In this document: positions 7,708-16,000 of the stretch, in pieces
How the letters are laid out: each line of letters starts with the position of its first letter
Position numbering within the stretch: position 1 is the first letter of the stretch
Source of the DNA: JBOFSR01 sp051651645
GTDB taxonomy: Bacteria; Spirochaetota; Spirochaetia; Treponematales; Treponemataceae
Direction: 5' to 3'
Length of the DNA stretch: 16,509 nucleotides
NCBI GenBank assembly: GCA_051651645.1
Contig: JBOFSR010000019.1
Coordinates: forward strand, 1 to 16,509
Made by a program: the position numbers and the translations under genes
The notes under the pieces: model-generated
Told to the model about the DNA's origin: nothing
The model's input: the letters and a program-made list of their open reading frames with translations, nothing else
The model's database searches: none

Positions 7708-9087
7708 ATGACATATTTTTTTGAAACGTATGGTTGCCAAATGAATAAGGCTGAATCGGCTGCGGTGGAGCAATTTCTCGTTTCACAAAATTGGGTTGAA
7801 AGTCACTTTGCAGAAACTGCTGACTTAGTGATAATAAACACGTGTTCAGTAAGAATTACCGCAGAGACGCGAATTCATGGACGACTTGGCTGGTACAATG
7901 CCTTAAAAAAAGAGAGAGCAGGCATTATTCCTGCAGGCTATAAAAAGATTCGCCGACCGCTGCCTGTCCCTGTAAAACCGCTAACTCTCGTTGTTATGGG
8001 CTGTATGGCAGAGCGACTAAAAGATGAAATTAAAAAGAAATTTCGTGTTGTTGATTACGTTGTCGGAACGTTTCAAAAACAGCATTTTTTAGATATTTTA
8101 AATGCTATAAAAAACAATCGCACTATAGAGAAAATTGATGAGGATGCGGTGTATTCCTTTGCATCGCTTTCGTATGAAAATGGTGATTTTAAGGCACTTG
8201 TCCCAATTATGCACGGCTGCAATAATTTTTGTACGTACTGCATTGTTCCGTATGTTCGCGGTAGAGAAATTTCTCGGCCTTTGCATGAAATTCTGCAGGA
8301 GCTTGATACACTTTCCAATCATGGTGTAAAGGAAATTACTCTTTTGGGGCAAAATGTTAATTCCTATGCGAGTGAAGGAGTAAATTTTCCCCAATTGATG
8401 GAAAAGATAGCACAGCATTTACAGAGCCATAATTCCTCAATTGGATGGATTCGCTTTATGTCAAGTCATCCTAAGGATTTGTCAGATGAGCTTTTAAGCG
8501 TCATTGCAAAAAATAGAATTTTTTGTCGGCATATCCATCTGCCCGTCCAACACGGATCAAATGCGATTTTGCATGCCATGAACAGAAAATATACTCGAGA
8601 AAACTATATAACTCTTGTTGATGAGATACATACAATTATTCCAGAGGCGTCCCTTTCTACGGATATTTTGGTCGGTTTTCCTGGTGAAACAGATGAGGAC
8701 TTTAATCAAACTATTGAGTTAATGCAAAAGGTAAAATTTGAGACGGCTTTTATGTATTACTATAATCAGCGCGATGGAACAAAGGCTTTTTCAATGGAGA
8801 ATCAACTGCCACTTGAACTTAAAAAAGAGCGACTTGCAAAAATTGTTGACTTGCAACATCAAATTACTCGAAGCGAAATGCAAAAACGAGTGAATTCCAC
8901 TGTAACGGTTTTGGTGGAGGCAGTGTCCCGCGATAGCAAAGATGAATTGCGCGGGCGAACAGAGCAAGATGAACGCGTTATTTTTGCAGGGGATAAAAAT
9001 TTAATAGGGACTTTCCAGCAAATAGACCTTCACGGATTAACTGGCAGCACCTTTATGGGTACGCTAAAAAGAACCTATACAAGATAA
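7708..9087 (+). CDS. miaB: tRNA-2-methylthio-N6-dimethylallyladenosine synthase MiaB
   Basis: A radical SAM methylthiotransferase that converts i6A37 to ms2i6A37 in tRNAs reading UNN codons. At 459 residues it is of family length. The N-terminal domain has the three cysteines of the auxiliary 4Fe-4S cluster: Cys10 (YGCQMN), Cys46 (NTCSVR) and Cys99 (MGCMAE). The radical SAM motif CxxxCxxC is at Cys171, Cys175 and Cys178 within HGCNNFCTYC. Further signatures are LLGQNVNSY (212-220), LPVQHGS (278-284) and VGFPGET (322-328). The C-terminal 60 or so residues are a TRAM domain for tRNA binding. The start agrees with the usual MiaB N-terminus. An insertion of about 20 residues, basic and proline-rich, lies at about 67-92 between the second and third cluster cysteines when compared with E. 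coli MiaB. No Shine-Dalgarno sequence is present. Confidence 0.96.
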   Translation: MTYFFETYGCQMNKAESAAVEQFLVSQNWVESHFAETADLVIINTCSVRITAETRIHGRLGWYNALKKERAGIIPAGYKKIRRPLPVPVKPLTLVVMGCMAERLKDEIKKKFRVVDYVVGTFQKQHFLDILNAIKNNRTIEKIDEDAVYSFASLSYENGDFKALVPIMHGCNNFCTYCIVPYVRGREISRPLHEILQELDTLSNHGVKEITLLGQNVNSYASEGVNFPQLMEKIAQHLQSHNSSIGWIRFMSSHPKDLSDELLSVIAKNRIFCRHIHLPVQHGSNAILHAMNRKYTRENYITLVDEIHTIIPEASLSTDILVGFPGETDEDFNQTIELMQKVKFETAFMYYYNQRDGTKAFSMENQLPLELKKERLAKIVDLQHQITRSEMQKRVNSTVTVLVEAVSRDSKDELRGRTEQDERVIFAGDKNLIGTFQQIDLHGLTGSTFMGTLKRTYTR

Positions 9088-9108
9088 GTTAAAACAGCAC
9101 TTTTTTAG

Positions 9109-9671
9109 CTAAACTATAACTTTGGTTTGCAACTCCATACGATTATAATCGTTTTTTGTTAAATTTCTACTCTCATTCTCAAATATATAAATGAAAATGA
9201 TCTTTGGGAATTCTGTTAAATTAAAAAACTTATTTTTATGTAAGTGTCTCTTAATCTAACGTACTTGTACGTATTTCCAAAAGTTTTCAATTCCGTTAAT
9301 GTGATTCGTCCCTTTTGCAAAATTTTAACTGTGATCGATTCTTTCATGTTTAACTCCGCTCGTTTTGAGCTTGCTATAGCTTGCATATGAATTGCTGTAC
9401 ATAATACTATCTGGGATAACCTTTTCCTTAATAACAGTGAGTAAAGCATCTGTTGTTGTGTTTTTTACGATACATGCATAAACCATGTCTCCACATTTTA
9501 GTAACCTGAAAACAGGGGTTTTATCCGCAGCACCACGCCCTCTTTTCTCATACAAATGATGAAAATATGAATCACCACTCTTAAAATTTACCCTGCAAGC
9601 TCGCCTGCACTTCATGCTGTTGTACCTAACATAAAATATTCAATGAGTTTTTCTTTGCAAATTCTACTCAT
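9109..9671 (-). pseudogene. Degenerate IS1595/ISXO2-type transposase remnant
   Basis: Read on the minus strand, pieces of an IS1595-family DDE-type transposase line up in order. An N-terminal MSR...EKLIEYFMLGTTA, a stop, then SAGELAG starts at 9671. After a frameshift and an internal deletion the catalytic core follows from about 9591: SGDSYF, RGRGAADKTPVFRLL, then PDSIMYSNSYASYSKL and HERIDHS. An in-frame TAA (9327-9325) is followed by HINGIENFW, a second in-frame stop, and IKRHLHK continuing to a TAG at 9111-9109. The usual DESYFGG is GDSYF and the usual YTDGW is YSNSY, so both catalytic aspartates look lost as well. No terminal inverted repeats or target duplications were found. The remnant fills most of the gap between miaB and the sugar operon. 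Confidence 0.85.
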
Positions 9672-9721
9672 ATATTACTCATTTTTCTTTAGTAGCATAG
9701 CCTCTTTTATAAAAATAAAAT

Positions 9722-9750
9722 TTGACAGATTTCAAAAGGCGATGTATCAT
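9722..9750 (+). promoter_or_regulatory. Near-consensus promoter of the sugar-transport operon
   Basis: TTGACA (9722-9727), a 17-base spacer and TATCAT (9745-9750) match consensus at 11 of 12 positions. An A/T-rich tract upstream may act as an UP element. The start is predicted near 9757, leaving a leader of about 37 bases. ATGTA (9742-9746) and TACAT (9757-9761) form an inverted pair over the -10 and start site that could be an operator, which is speculative. Confidence 0.75.
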
Positions 9751-9782
9751 TTTACTTACATTTTTGAATAACAAATATTTTT

Positions 9783-9787
9783 GGAGG
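9783..9787 (+). promoter_or_regulatory. Ribosome binding site of the solute-binding protein
   Basis: GGAGG precedes tandem ATG codons at 9791 and 9794. Spacing is 3 bases to the first and 6 to the second, so the second is the better start. The frame stays open back to 9722, but that part is promoter DNA. Confidence 0.7.
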
Positions 9788-9793
9788 AAAATG

Positions 9794-11131
9794 ATGAAGG
9801 CAAGTTTTTTAATCGTCTTAATTACAATGTTGTTTGGTTCATGTGCAGGCAAAGCAGATGATCCCAACGAAGTTTCTTTGGTATTTCGTGGTATGGCAGG
9901 GGCTACAGGTGGCCGTGTTGAGGGAATCGGCCCTGATTGGGACTTTATGCAGGATCTTGTGGCAGAAAAAATGCCAGGAACAACGCTAAAGCTCACTCCG
10001 ATTTTTGCTCCTGAAGGTGAGTATTTTACCAAACTCGCATTATCGTTACGCAATGATTCTTCTTACGATATTGTTTCTGAAGATAGTTTTATGTTGCAAA
10101 GCGATGTTGCTGCAGGATTATTAGCTCCGCTTGATATGACAGGCTGGGAAGCAAATTGGGCTCAGTTTTATCCTGGAACAAGGGATTCTGCAACGATTAA
10201 TGGCATTGTGTATACCATCCCTTGGAATACTGATGCACGGGGCTTATATTACAGCAAGCCCTTATTCCAAAAAGCTGGTTTGCCCGCTAATTGGCAGCCA
10301 AAAGATTGGGATGACATTTTAGTTGCGTGTCGTGCCGTTAAAGCATTGGGAACAAATGATGGCGAAGAAATTATTCCCTTTAAGGCAAATCTTTCTCGTG
10401 TAAATGGCGAAGCAACCACCATGCAGACTTTTTTAATGCTTTTGTATGGTACAAACGACAAATTATTTGAAAACGGAAAATGGATTATTGAAAGTCAAGG
10501 GCTTTTTGACACGCTTAAATTCATTGAAACTTTGCGAAAAGAAGATTTAATTTTATCAAACGATGTTCTTCTTACAACCTCCGAAGGGCCTTACTCGACG
10601 CCGATCAGTGTAAAGGGAAATGTTGGTGTTCGTCTTGACGGGAGCTGGACAGCACAAAGCTTTGTCAATGAAGGACTTCCTAATTGGCGTGATGTGTATA
10701 GCTATATCATGATGCCCTCTCAATTTGGATCGGTTGAAAAACCTGGCGTTACCTTCCAAGGTGGATTTGGGTTTTCAATTTCTGCAAACTCTAAGAAAAA
10801 AGAAAAAGCTCTTGAAGTTATTCGATTGCTAAGCTCTTATGAAGCACTTAAACGAATTTATCCTGTTTCGGGGCATTTAAGTACTCGAATGGATGTTGCT
10901 GAAACTCCTGAACATAAAGCAATCGGTGTAAATGCAAAAAGTGCTGAATTCCTACCATATGGACACTATCGTCCTGCAAATGATGAATACGCCTCAGTTT
11001 CTGTTGAAATTCAAGCAATGGTTGACTCTGTTGTAAGCGGAACTTCTCCAGAACAAGCTATGAAATTATTTGCTCAAAGCGTTGAGGCAATGCACGGCGC
11101 AAGTAAAGTTACTCGTAAATCATATCGCTAA
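9794..11131 (+). CDS. Lipoprotein sugar-binding protein of a CUT1-type ABC importer
   Basis: The extracytoplasmic receptor (family 1 solute-binding protein) of the ABC importer encoded just downstream; 445 residues from ATG 9794. Residues 1-17 are a short hydrophobic signal with a spirochaete-style lipobox ending LFGSC, so Cys17 is the probable lipidated residue. The mature protein has family features including VYTIPWNTDARGLYYSKPLF, which is the usual binding-protein core segment, then an aGLP segment and a region near 300-330 with QGGFGFSIS and a helical KKKEKALEVIRLLS. Substrate is not readable from sequence. The neighbouring alpha-mannosidase points to a mannose-containing oligosaccharide, which is inference. 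It is first in the operon and is followed by a hairpin that may hold down expression of the permeases relative to this receptor. Confidence 0.9.
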   Translation: MKASFLIVLITMLFGSCAGKADDPNEVSLVFRGMAGATGGRVEGIGPDWDFMQDLVAEKMPGTTLKLTPIFAPEGEYFTKLALSLRNDSSYDIVSEDSFMLQSDVAAGLLAPLDMTGWEANWAQFYPGTRDSATINGIVYTIPWNTDARGLYYSKPLFQKAGLPANWQPKDWDDILVACRAVKALGTNDGEEIIPFKANLSRVNGEATTMQTFLMLLYGTNDKLFENGKWIIESQGLFDTLKFIETLRKEDLILSNDVLLTTSEGPYSTPISVKGNVGVRLDGSWTAQSFVNEGLPNWRDVYSYIMMPSQFGSVEKPGVTFQGGFGFSISANSKKKEKALEVIRLLSSYEALKRIYPVSGHLSTRMDVAETPEHKAIGVNAKSAEFLPYGHYRPANDEYASVSVEIQAMVDSVVSGTSPEQAMKLFAQSVEAMHGASKVTRKSYR

Positions 11132-11135
11132 GCTT

Positions 11136-11170
11136 AAAAGAAGTTGTGTTTTTTGCACAGCTTCTTTTTT
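11136..11170 (+). terminator. Terminator-like hairpin between receptor and permease genes
   Basis: AAAAGAAGTTGTG (11136-11148) pairs with CACAGCTTCTTTT (11156-11168) with a single G-T wobble and a 7-base loop, followed by a T-run to 11170. It starts 5 bases after the receptor stop codon. Partial termination or 3'-end protection here would give more receptor than permease, as is common in such operons. Confidence 0.8.
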
Positions 11171-11194
11171 GCAACACAGTATTTTCAATCACAC

Positions 11195-11217
11195 GGCATA
11201 CTTGTAATTCGTATGCC
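11195..11217. repeat. Inverted repeat GGCATAC-N9-GTATGCC upstream of the permeases
   Basis: Perfect 7-bp arms at 11195-11201 and 11211-11217 are separated by 9 bases, in the 110-base gap between the receptor and permease genes. It has no T-run and so is not a terminator. It could be an operator for a dimeric regulator or an mRNA stabilising hairpin. Confidence 0.6.
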
Positions 11218-11233
11218 CGTACATCTGAAAAAT

Positions 11234-11239
11234 AAGGAG
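11234..11239 (+). promoter_or_regulatory. Ribosome binding site of the first permease
   Basis: AAGGAG precedes tandem ATGs at 11242 and 11245 with spacings of 2 and 5 bases. This favours 11245 as the start. Confidence 0.65.
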
Positions 11240-11244
11240 ATATG

Positions 11245-12132
11245 ATGACAAGAACATTACTTTCACGTAATATTCACTTTCAAACAATGCTATTTTTTCT
11301 TCCTGCATTGATTTTACTTTTGACACTTGTTGTAGGGCCTGTATTAATAGCCTTGTCGTTTGCCTTTACCAACTTGCAATTAACGGGAGCTGCGGCGCTC
11401 AACACTAAATTTATTGGCGGTGCTAATTTTTCCCGTGCCTTAGCTGATCCACGTTTTTACAATGCCCTCATAAAAACACTGAGTTTTCTTGTTTTTTCTT
11501 CCTTTATTGGGCAACAGGTGCTGGGTTTTTTCTTAGCCCTCTTAATGAAAGAGCGGAATCCTACCCTACGAAGATTTGCAGGATCATGCGTGCTTGCAGG
11601 CTGGGTTTGCCCAGAAGCTGTTGCGGGCATGTGCTTTGTCGCCTTTTATGCAAAAAATGGAACGCTTGATAAACTTGTGTCACTCTTTGGATTTACCCCT
11701 GTTTCGTGGCTTTCTTTTGCTCCGATGATGGCAGTTGTAATTGCAAATATTTGGCGAGGAACCGCTTTTTCAATGCTGATGTTTCAAGCCGCTTTAGATA
11801 AAATTCCCACCACCGTTGAGGAAGCTTCCTTGCTCGATGGAGCTAATCGCTTTCAAAAACTCATTCATATTATTGTCCCAATGCTCAAAAAAGATATTTT
11901 AACCAATATGATTTTGAATACACTAAGCACGCTTGGCGTTTTTGGTATGATTTTTATGCTCACGCGTGGCGGCCCTGGAACACAAACGCAAGTTTTATCG
12001 CTTTTCTTGTATGAGCAAGCCTTTATTCGCTATCAACTTGGCTACGGAACGGCAATTTCTGTCATTATTTTGCTAATCAGTATGATTTTAAATGTGCTGT
12101 ACATCAAAATGTTAAATATTAAAGACAATTAG
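11245..12132 (+). CDS. CUT1-type sugar ABC transporter permease (MalF-like)
   Basis: Inner-membrane permease of a carbohydrate ABC importer; 295 residues from the preferred ATG 11245 (296 from 11242). Six or so hydrophobic segments are visible, at about 15-42, 77-103, 112-135, 158-180, 220-242 and 268-290. The cytoplasmic EAA loop that docks the ATPase is VEEASLLDGANRFQKL, followed by IIVP (about residues 191-212). The TRGGPGTQTQVLSLFLYEQAF stretch near the C-terminus is typical of MalF/UgpA-like subunits. It pairs with the next gene, and no ATP-binding subunit is encoded in the window, so a shared MsmK/MalK-type ATPase elsewhere is probable. Confidence 0.92.
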   Translation: MTRTLLSRNIHFQTMLFFLPALILLLTLVVGPVLIALSFAFTNLQLTGAAALNTKFIGGANFSRALADPRFYNALIKTLSFLVFSSFIGQQVLGFFLALLMKERNPTLRRFAGSCVLAGWVCPEAVAGMCFVAFYAKNGTLDKLVSLFGFTPVSWLSFAPMMAVVIANIWRGTAFSMLMFQAALDKIPTTVEEASLLDGANRFQKLIHIIVPMLKKDILTNMILNTLSTLGVFGMIFMLTRGGPGTQTQVLSLFLYEQAFIRYQLGYGTAISVIILLISMILNVLYIKMLNIKDN

Positions 12133-12154
12133 TATTTGATAATAAGGAGAACAA

Positions 12155-13006
12155 ATGAAATTTATATTGAATAAATTAGCAAAAAATAAAACATCGCTTG
12201 TTGAGTCAAGCATTATTTGGATTGTTGTGATCGGCGTTGCAAGCCTTTTTTTGCTGCCCTTTATTTGGATGGTGCTTGCCTCGTTTGACAAACTTGCCTT
12301 GCCAGGCTTGAAGCTCCCTGATTTTACTTTCGAAAACTATATTGCCGCTTTTTCGAGTCGCTCAAATCAGCAATCCCTTCTTAACGGATTGTATCTTTCG
12401 TGCGGAAGTGCCTTTATCACATCTTTTATGGCGTTGATGGCTGCGTATCCTCTTTCACGATTTAGGTTAAAGTACAAATTTAAGGTGCTTTATGGACTTC
12501 TTTTTTTAACAGGATTGCCTGCAACGGCGGTTATCATTCCCGTTTATCAAATGTTTTCAACGCTTAATATTCAAAACTCGCTTACAATGGTGATGATTTA
12601 CATGGCAGCGGGCGGCATTCCGTATTCAATTTGGCTGATGAAAAACTTTCTTGACAATGTAAATATTGAGCTTGAAGAAGCTGCGTGGGTTGACGGATCG
12701 TCAAAATTGCAAAGCCTTTTTAAAATTGTTATTCCGTTAGTTTTTCCTGGAATCGCGATGGTTTTTATTTTCAATTTTTCAGGAGCATGGGGAAACTTTT
12801 TCGTCCCCTATATTTTGCTCCAGTCATCTAGCAAATTCCCTGCGGCATTGCGACTGTACCAATTTTTTGGGCAATATGGCGAAGTTCAATATGGAGCTTT
12901 AGCCGCATTTTCTATGATGTATATGATGCCTTCACTGATGCTGTATATCATTTCGCAAAGAATTATGTCTCAAGGATTTAGCATGAGCGGCGGTGCAAAA
13001 GAATAG
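12155..13006 (+). CDS. CUT1-type sugar ABC transporter permease (MalG-like)
   Basis: Second inner-membrane permease, 283 residues with about six membrane segments. The EAA loop reads LEEAAWVDGSSKLQSLFKIV and ends in IPL (173-195), matching the MalG-type consensus EAAxxDG with the distal Pro. AAYPLSRFR (96-104) is another conserved family stretch. AAGGAG at 12143-12148 lies 6 bases before the ATG. Only 22 bases separate it from the first permease gene, so the two are co-translated partners. The C-terminal end lacks the usual RWxxxGLTAGAVKG form but keeps a related QGFSMSGGAKE. Confidence 0.93.
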   Translation: MKFILNKLAKNKTSLVESSIIWIVVIGVASLFLLPFIWMVLASFDKLALPGLKLPDFTFENYIAAFSSRSNQQSLLNGLYLSCGSAFITSFMALMAAYPLSRFRLKYKFKVLYGLLFLTGLPATAVIIPVYQMFSTLNIQNSLTMVMIYMAAGGIPYSIWLMKNFLDNVNIELEEAAWVDGSSKLQSLFKIVIPLVFPGIAMVFIFNFSGAWGNFFVPYILLQSSSKFPAALRLYQFFGQYGEVQYGALAAFSMMYMMPSLMLYIISQRIMSQGFSMSGGAKE

Positions 13007-13007
13007 T

Positions 13008-13036
13008 TTGGGATGAAAACTCTCTTTCTATATAAT
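13008..13036 (+). promoter_or_regulatory. Internal promoter for the alpha-mannosidase gene
   Basis: TTGGGA (13008-13013), a 17-base spacer and a perfect TATAAT (13031-13036) begin just past the permease stop codon. The start would be near 13043, a few bases before AAGGAGG (13047-13053), giving a leader of about 20 bases. The mannosidase can therefore be made apart from the transporter, although read-through from upstream is also possible since no terminator lies between. Confidence 0.65.
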
Positions 13037-13063
13037 ATATTTTTTTAAGGAGGTTTTTCTAAT

Positions 13064-16000
13064 ATGGAAAAAACTAAGGAGCTAAAATTAGAGCATTTTC
13101 TTCATCGTAGCAAGGAAATGTATAAATATCGATTTGTGCAATCGCAGGATGTGAGTGAATTTCACTCCCAAAGCGATTCTGATGAAACAAACGGAAAACT
13201 TCCGCCGTCTTCTGGTCAGTGGAATTCTTACACGGTTGGTAAGGATACATGGCAGGGGCATGATTCGTATTTGTGGCTTAAAACAAAGATTGCCATTCCG
13301 CAAGGCTGGAAAAATAGCAAGGTTGTGTTTTATCTTGACGGCATTTGTTATAATCACGTGGGACAAATTCGCGTTCACGATTATTCGGGGCCAATTCCAG
13401 AGCCAAAATGGATGGGCATTGAGACAATGTTTTTTTTGAATGGCCAGCCCTATCAAGGAATTGATGACAATCACCCAATGGCGGCTATTCCTGCAGAATT
13501 TATTGGCAAGGAAATTGAGGTTGCCCTTCGTGTGTGGTCAGGCACTGATCCGCAAAGTAAGGATCGTCCGTACGTGGTTGAAATTCGCTGTGCAAAAATT
13601 GCCGTGATTGATCAAGGGGTCGAGGATTGCTATTTTTGGACGCTTGCTCTTCATCAATCGTTGATGCAGACAAAAGAAGTGCATCCGTATCATCAAAAAT
13701 TGTACCACATTCTTGACAAGGCTCACAAAACAATTAATTGGACATATCCGAGCAGTGAGGATTTTAGAAAAACATGTAAAGAGGCAGCTCAGACAATTCA
13801 AAAATCACTTGAAGCGTTGCCAAATATTCATCACGCAACGGATTACGCAACGGGGCATACGCATATTGATGTTGCATGGCTTTGGCGACTTCGCCACGTT
13901 ATTGAAAAAACGGCACGTTCGTGGTCAACGGCTGTTCGCAATATGGAAGAAGACAAAGATTTTGTTTTTTTGCAAAGCCAGCCTCAGTTATATTCCTATG
14001 TTAAGGAGTTTTATCCAAAGCTTTTTGATCAAGTTAAGCAAAAGGTCAAAGAGGGCAAGTGGGAGCCTGATGGAGCTATGTGGGTTGAGCCTGATTGTAA
14101 CCTTACGAGCGGCGAGGCTTTGGTGCGCCAAGTTTTATATGGCAAGCGATTTTTCAAAGAGGAGTTTGGTAGGGATAGCAAGTTTCTTTGGTTGCCTGAT
14201 GTTTTTGGTTATTCGGCAGCCCTTCCGCAAATACTGAAAAAATCGGGGGTTGATACTTTTATCACGAGCAAAATCAGCTGGAATCAGTATAATCGCTTTC
14301 CGCACGATTTATTTTGGTGGCGTGGCATCGACGGTACCGACGTGCTTACCACGTATATTGTAACGCCAGAACCCAAACCGCGTCAAAATTGGTATTACAC
14401 GTACAATGCGCAAATGACTGCTGAGGTTGTTGATGAGGCGTGGGAGGCTTTTATTGATAAAGACCGAGCAAATGTTTTTGTGCATCCGTATGGGTGGGGC
14501 GATGGCGGTGGCGGTACAACGTATGAGCAGCTTCACATGAGGAAAAAGCTTTCAGAAATTCCATCTTTGCCTCATATAAAATCGGCTCAGGTAGTTGACT
14601 TTTGTAATGAGCTTCACAAGCAGGTGAAAAATCCACCAATTCCAGTCGCTCATTATGTCGGAGAGATGTATCTTGAATATCACCGTGGCACATACACTTC
14701 GCAGGCTTTGATTAAAAAATATAATCGTAAAAATGAACTGGGTTTAGCTCACGCTGAAATGATTGGTGTGCTGGGCTTTTTAGTTGCAAAAAAAGAATAC
14801 GACAAAAATGAGTTTAGAAAGCATTGGCAGACGCTTTTGCGAAATCAGTTTCATGACATTCTTCCAGGCTCTTCAATTCATAATGTGTATGTGGACGCCC
14901 ATGAGGAGCATCGCGAAATTGAGGCTTTTACGTACGAGCATAACAAAAAGCTGATCAGCGATCTTTCGAATCATAAGCAAAATCACTTGACTGTTTTTAA
15001 TCCATTGTTGCATAAGCGCACTGATGTGATTAAAATTCCGTATCAAGTTGACGCAGAAAAGCAAACATGGATGTGCGAAAATACTGTTTTGGCAACACAA
15101 AAAGTTGGCAACGAGTTGTGGCTAAAGGGTGCTGAAGTTCCTTCTGTTGGCTGGACAACGATTTGTTTTGAAGACACTCGCTCTAAACAAGCCAGCAGCA
15201 TTTTTTCAGTGCAGAAAGCTGGTCTTGAAACGCCTTTTTACACCATTGCGTGGAATGAAGCAGGGCAGATTACTCGCCTGTATGACAAAGAAAATCACCG
15301 AGAATTATTTATCACGGGACAAAAAGGCAATGTTTTTGAGCTTTTGGAGGACAAGCCTCGCAATTATGACGCGTGGGAATTTGAGCCATACGCTGAAGAA
15401 AAAACGACAATTGTTACAGATTTTAAGGGCGTAACGACGGTTTCTGATGGCGAGATTGCTCTTGTTTTGCATTTTACTTGGGCGTATGGGGAATCGGTAA
15501 TTTCTCAAGATGTGGCATTTTACGCGGACTCAAAGCAAATTGATTTTAAAACTCATGTGGACTGGAAGCAACGTGATCAAATTCTTCGCAGTGCGTGGAC
15601 GGTCGACATCACAAGCGACAAGGCAACTTTTGATATTCAGTGTGGCAATGTGGAGCGGCCAACTCATCGAAACACAACGTGGGAGGAGGCAAAGTTTGAG
15701 GTGCCAGCGCATCGTTGGGCAGATTTAAGCGAGAAAAATTACGGCTTTGCAATTCTTAATGATTGTAAGTATGGGCATTCCGTTTTGCATAACACGATTC
15801 GCTTAACGCTTTTGAAAGGCTCTAGTATTCCAGATTCAACCGCTGATTATGGCGAGCATGAGTTTACGTATAGCATTGTGCCTCATAAAGATAATTGGAT
15901 TGATGCAGGCGTTGTAGAAAAGGCTGCTCAGTTAAATAATCCGTTCTTGATTTTTGATGGCGATTTGGAGAAGGGCAAAGATTCTCTTGTTAAAGAAACA

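Noticed and set aside
9325..9615. A separate intact 96-residue minus-strand gene
   Set aside because: Its sequence is the middle part of an IS1595-type transposase whose continuation lies beyond the in-frame stop, so it is a pseudogene fragment.
9088..9730. Terminal inverted repeats of the IS remnant
   Set aside because: Comparing both flanks by eye gave no convincing matching ends; the element's borders are probably eroded.
9722..9793. Longer N-terminus for the sugar-binding protein starting at TTG 9722
   Set aside because: It would translate the promoter elements, lacks a ribosome binding site and would bury the lipoprotein signal; ATG 9794 has GGAGG and a proper signal at its start.
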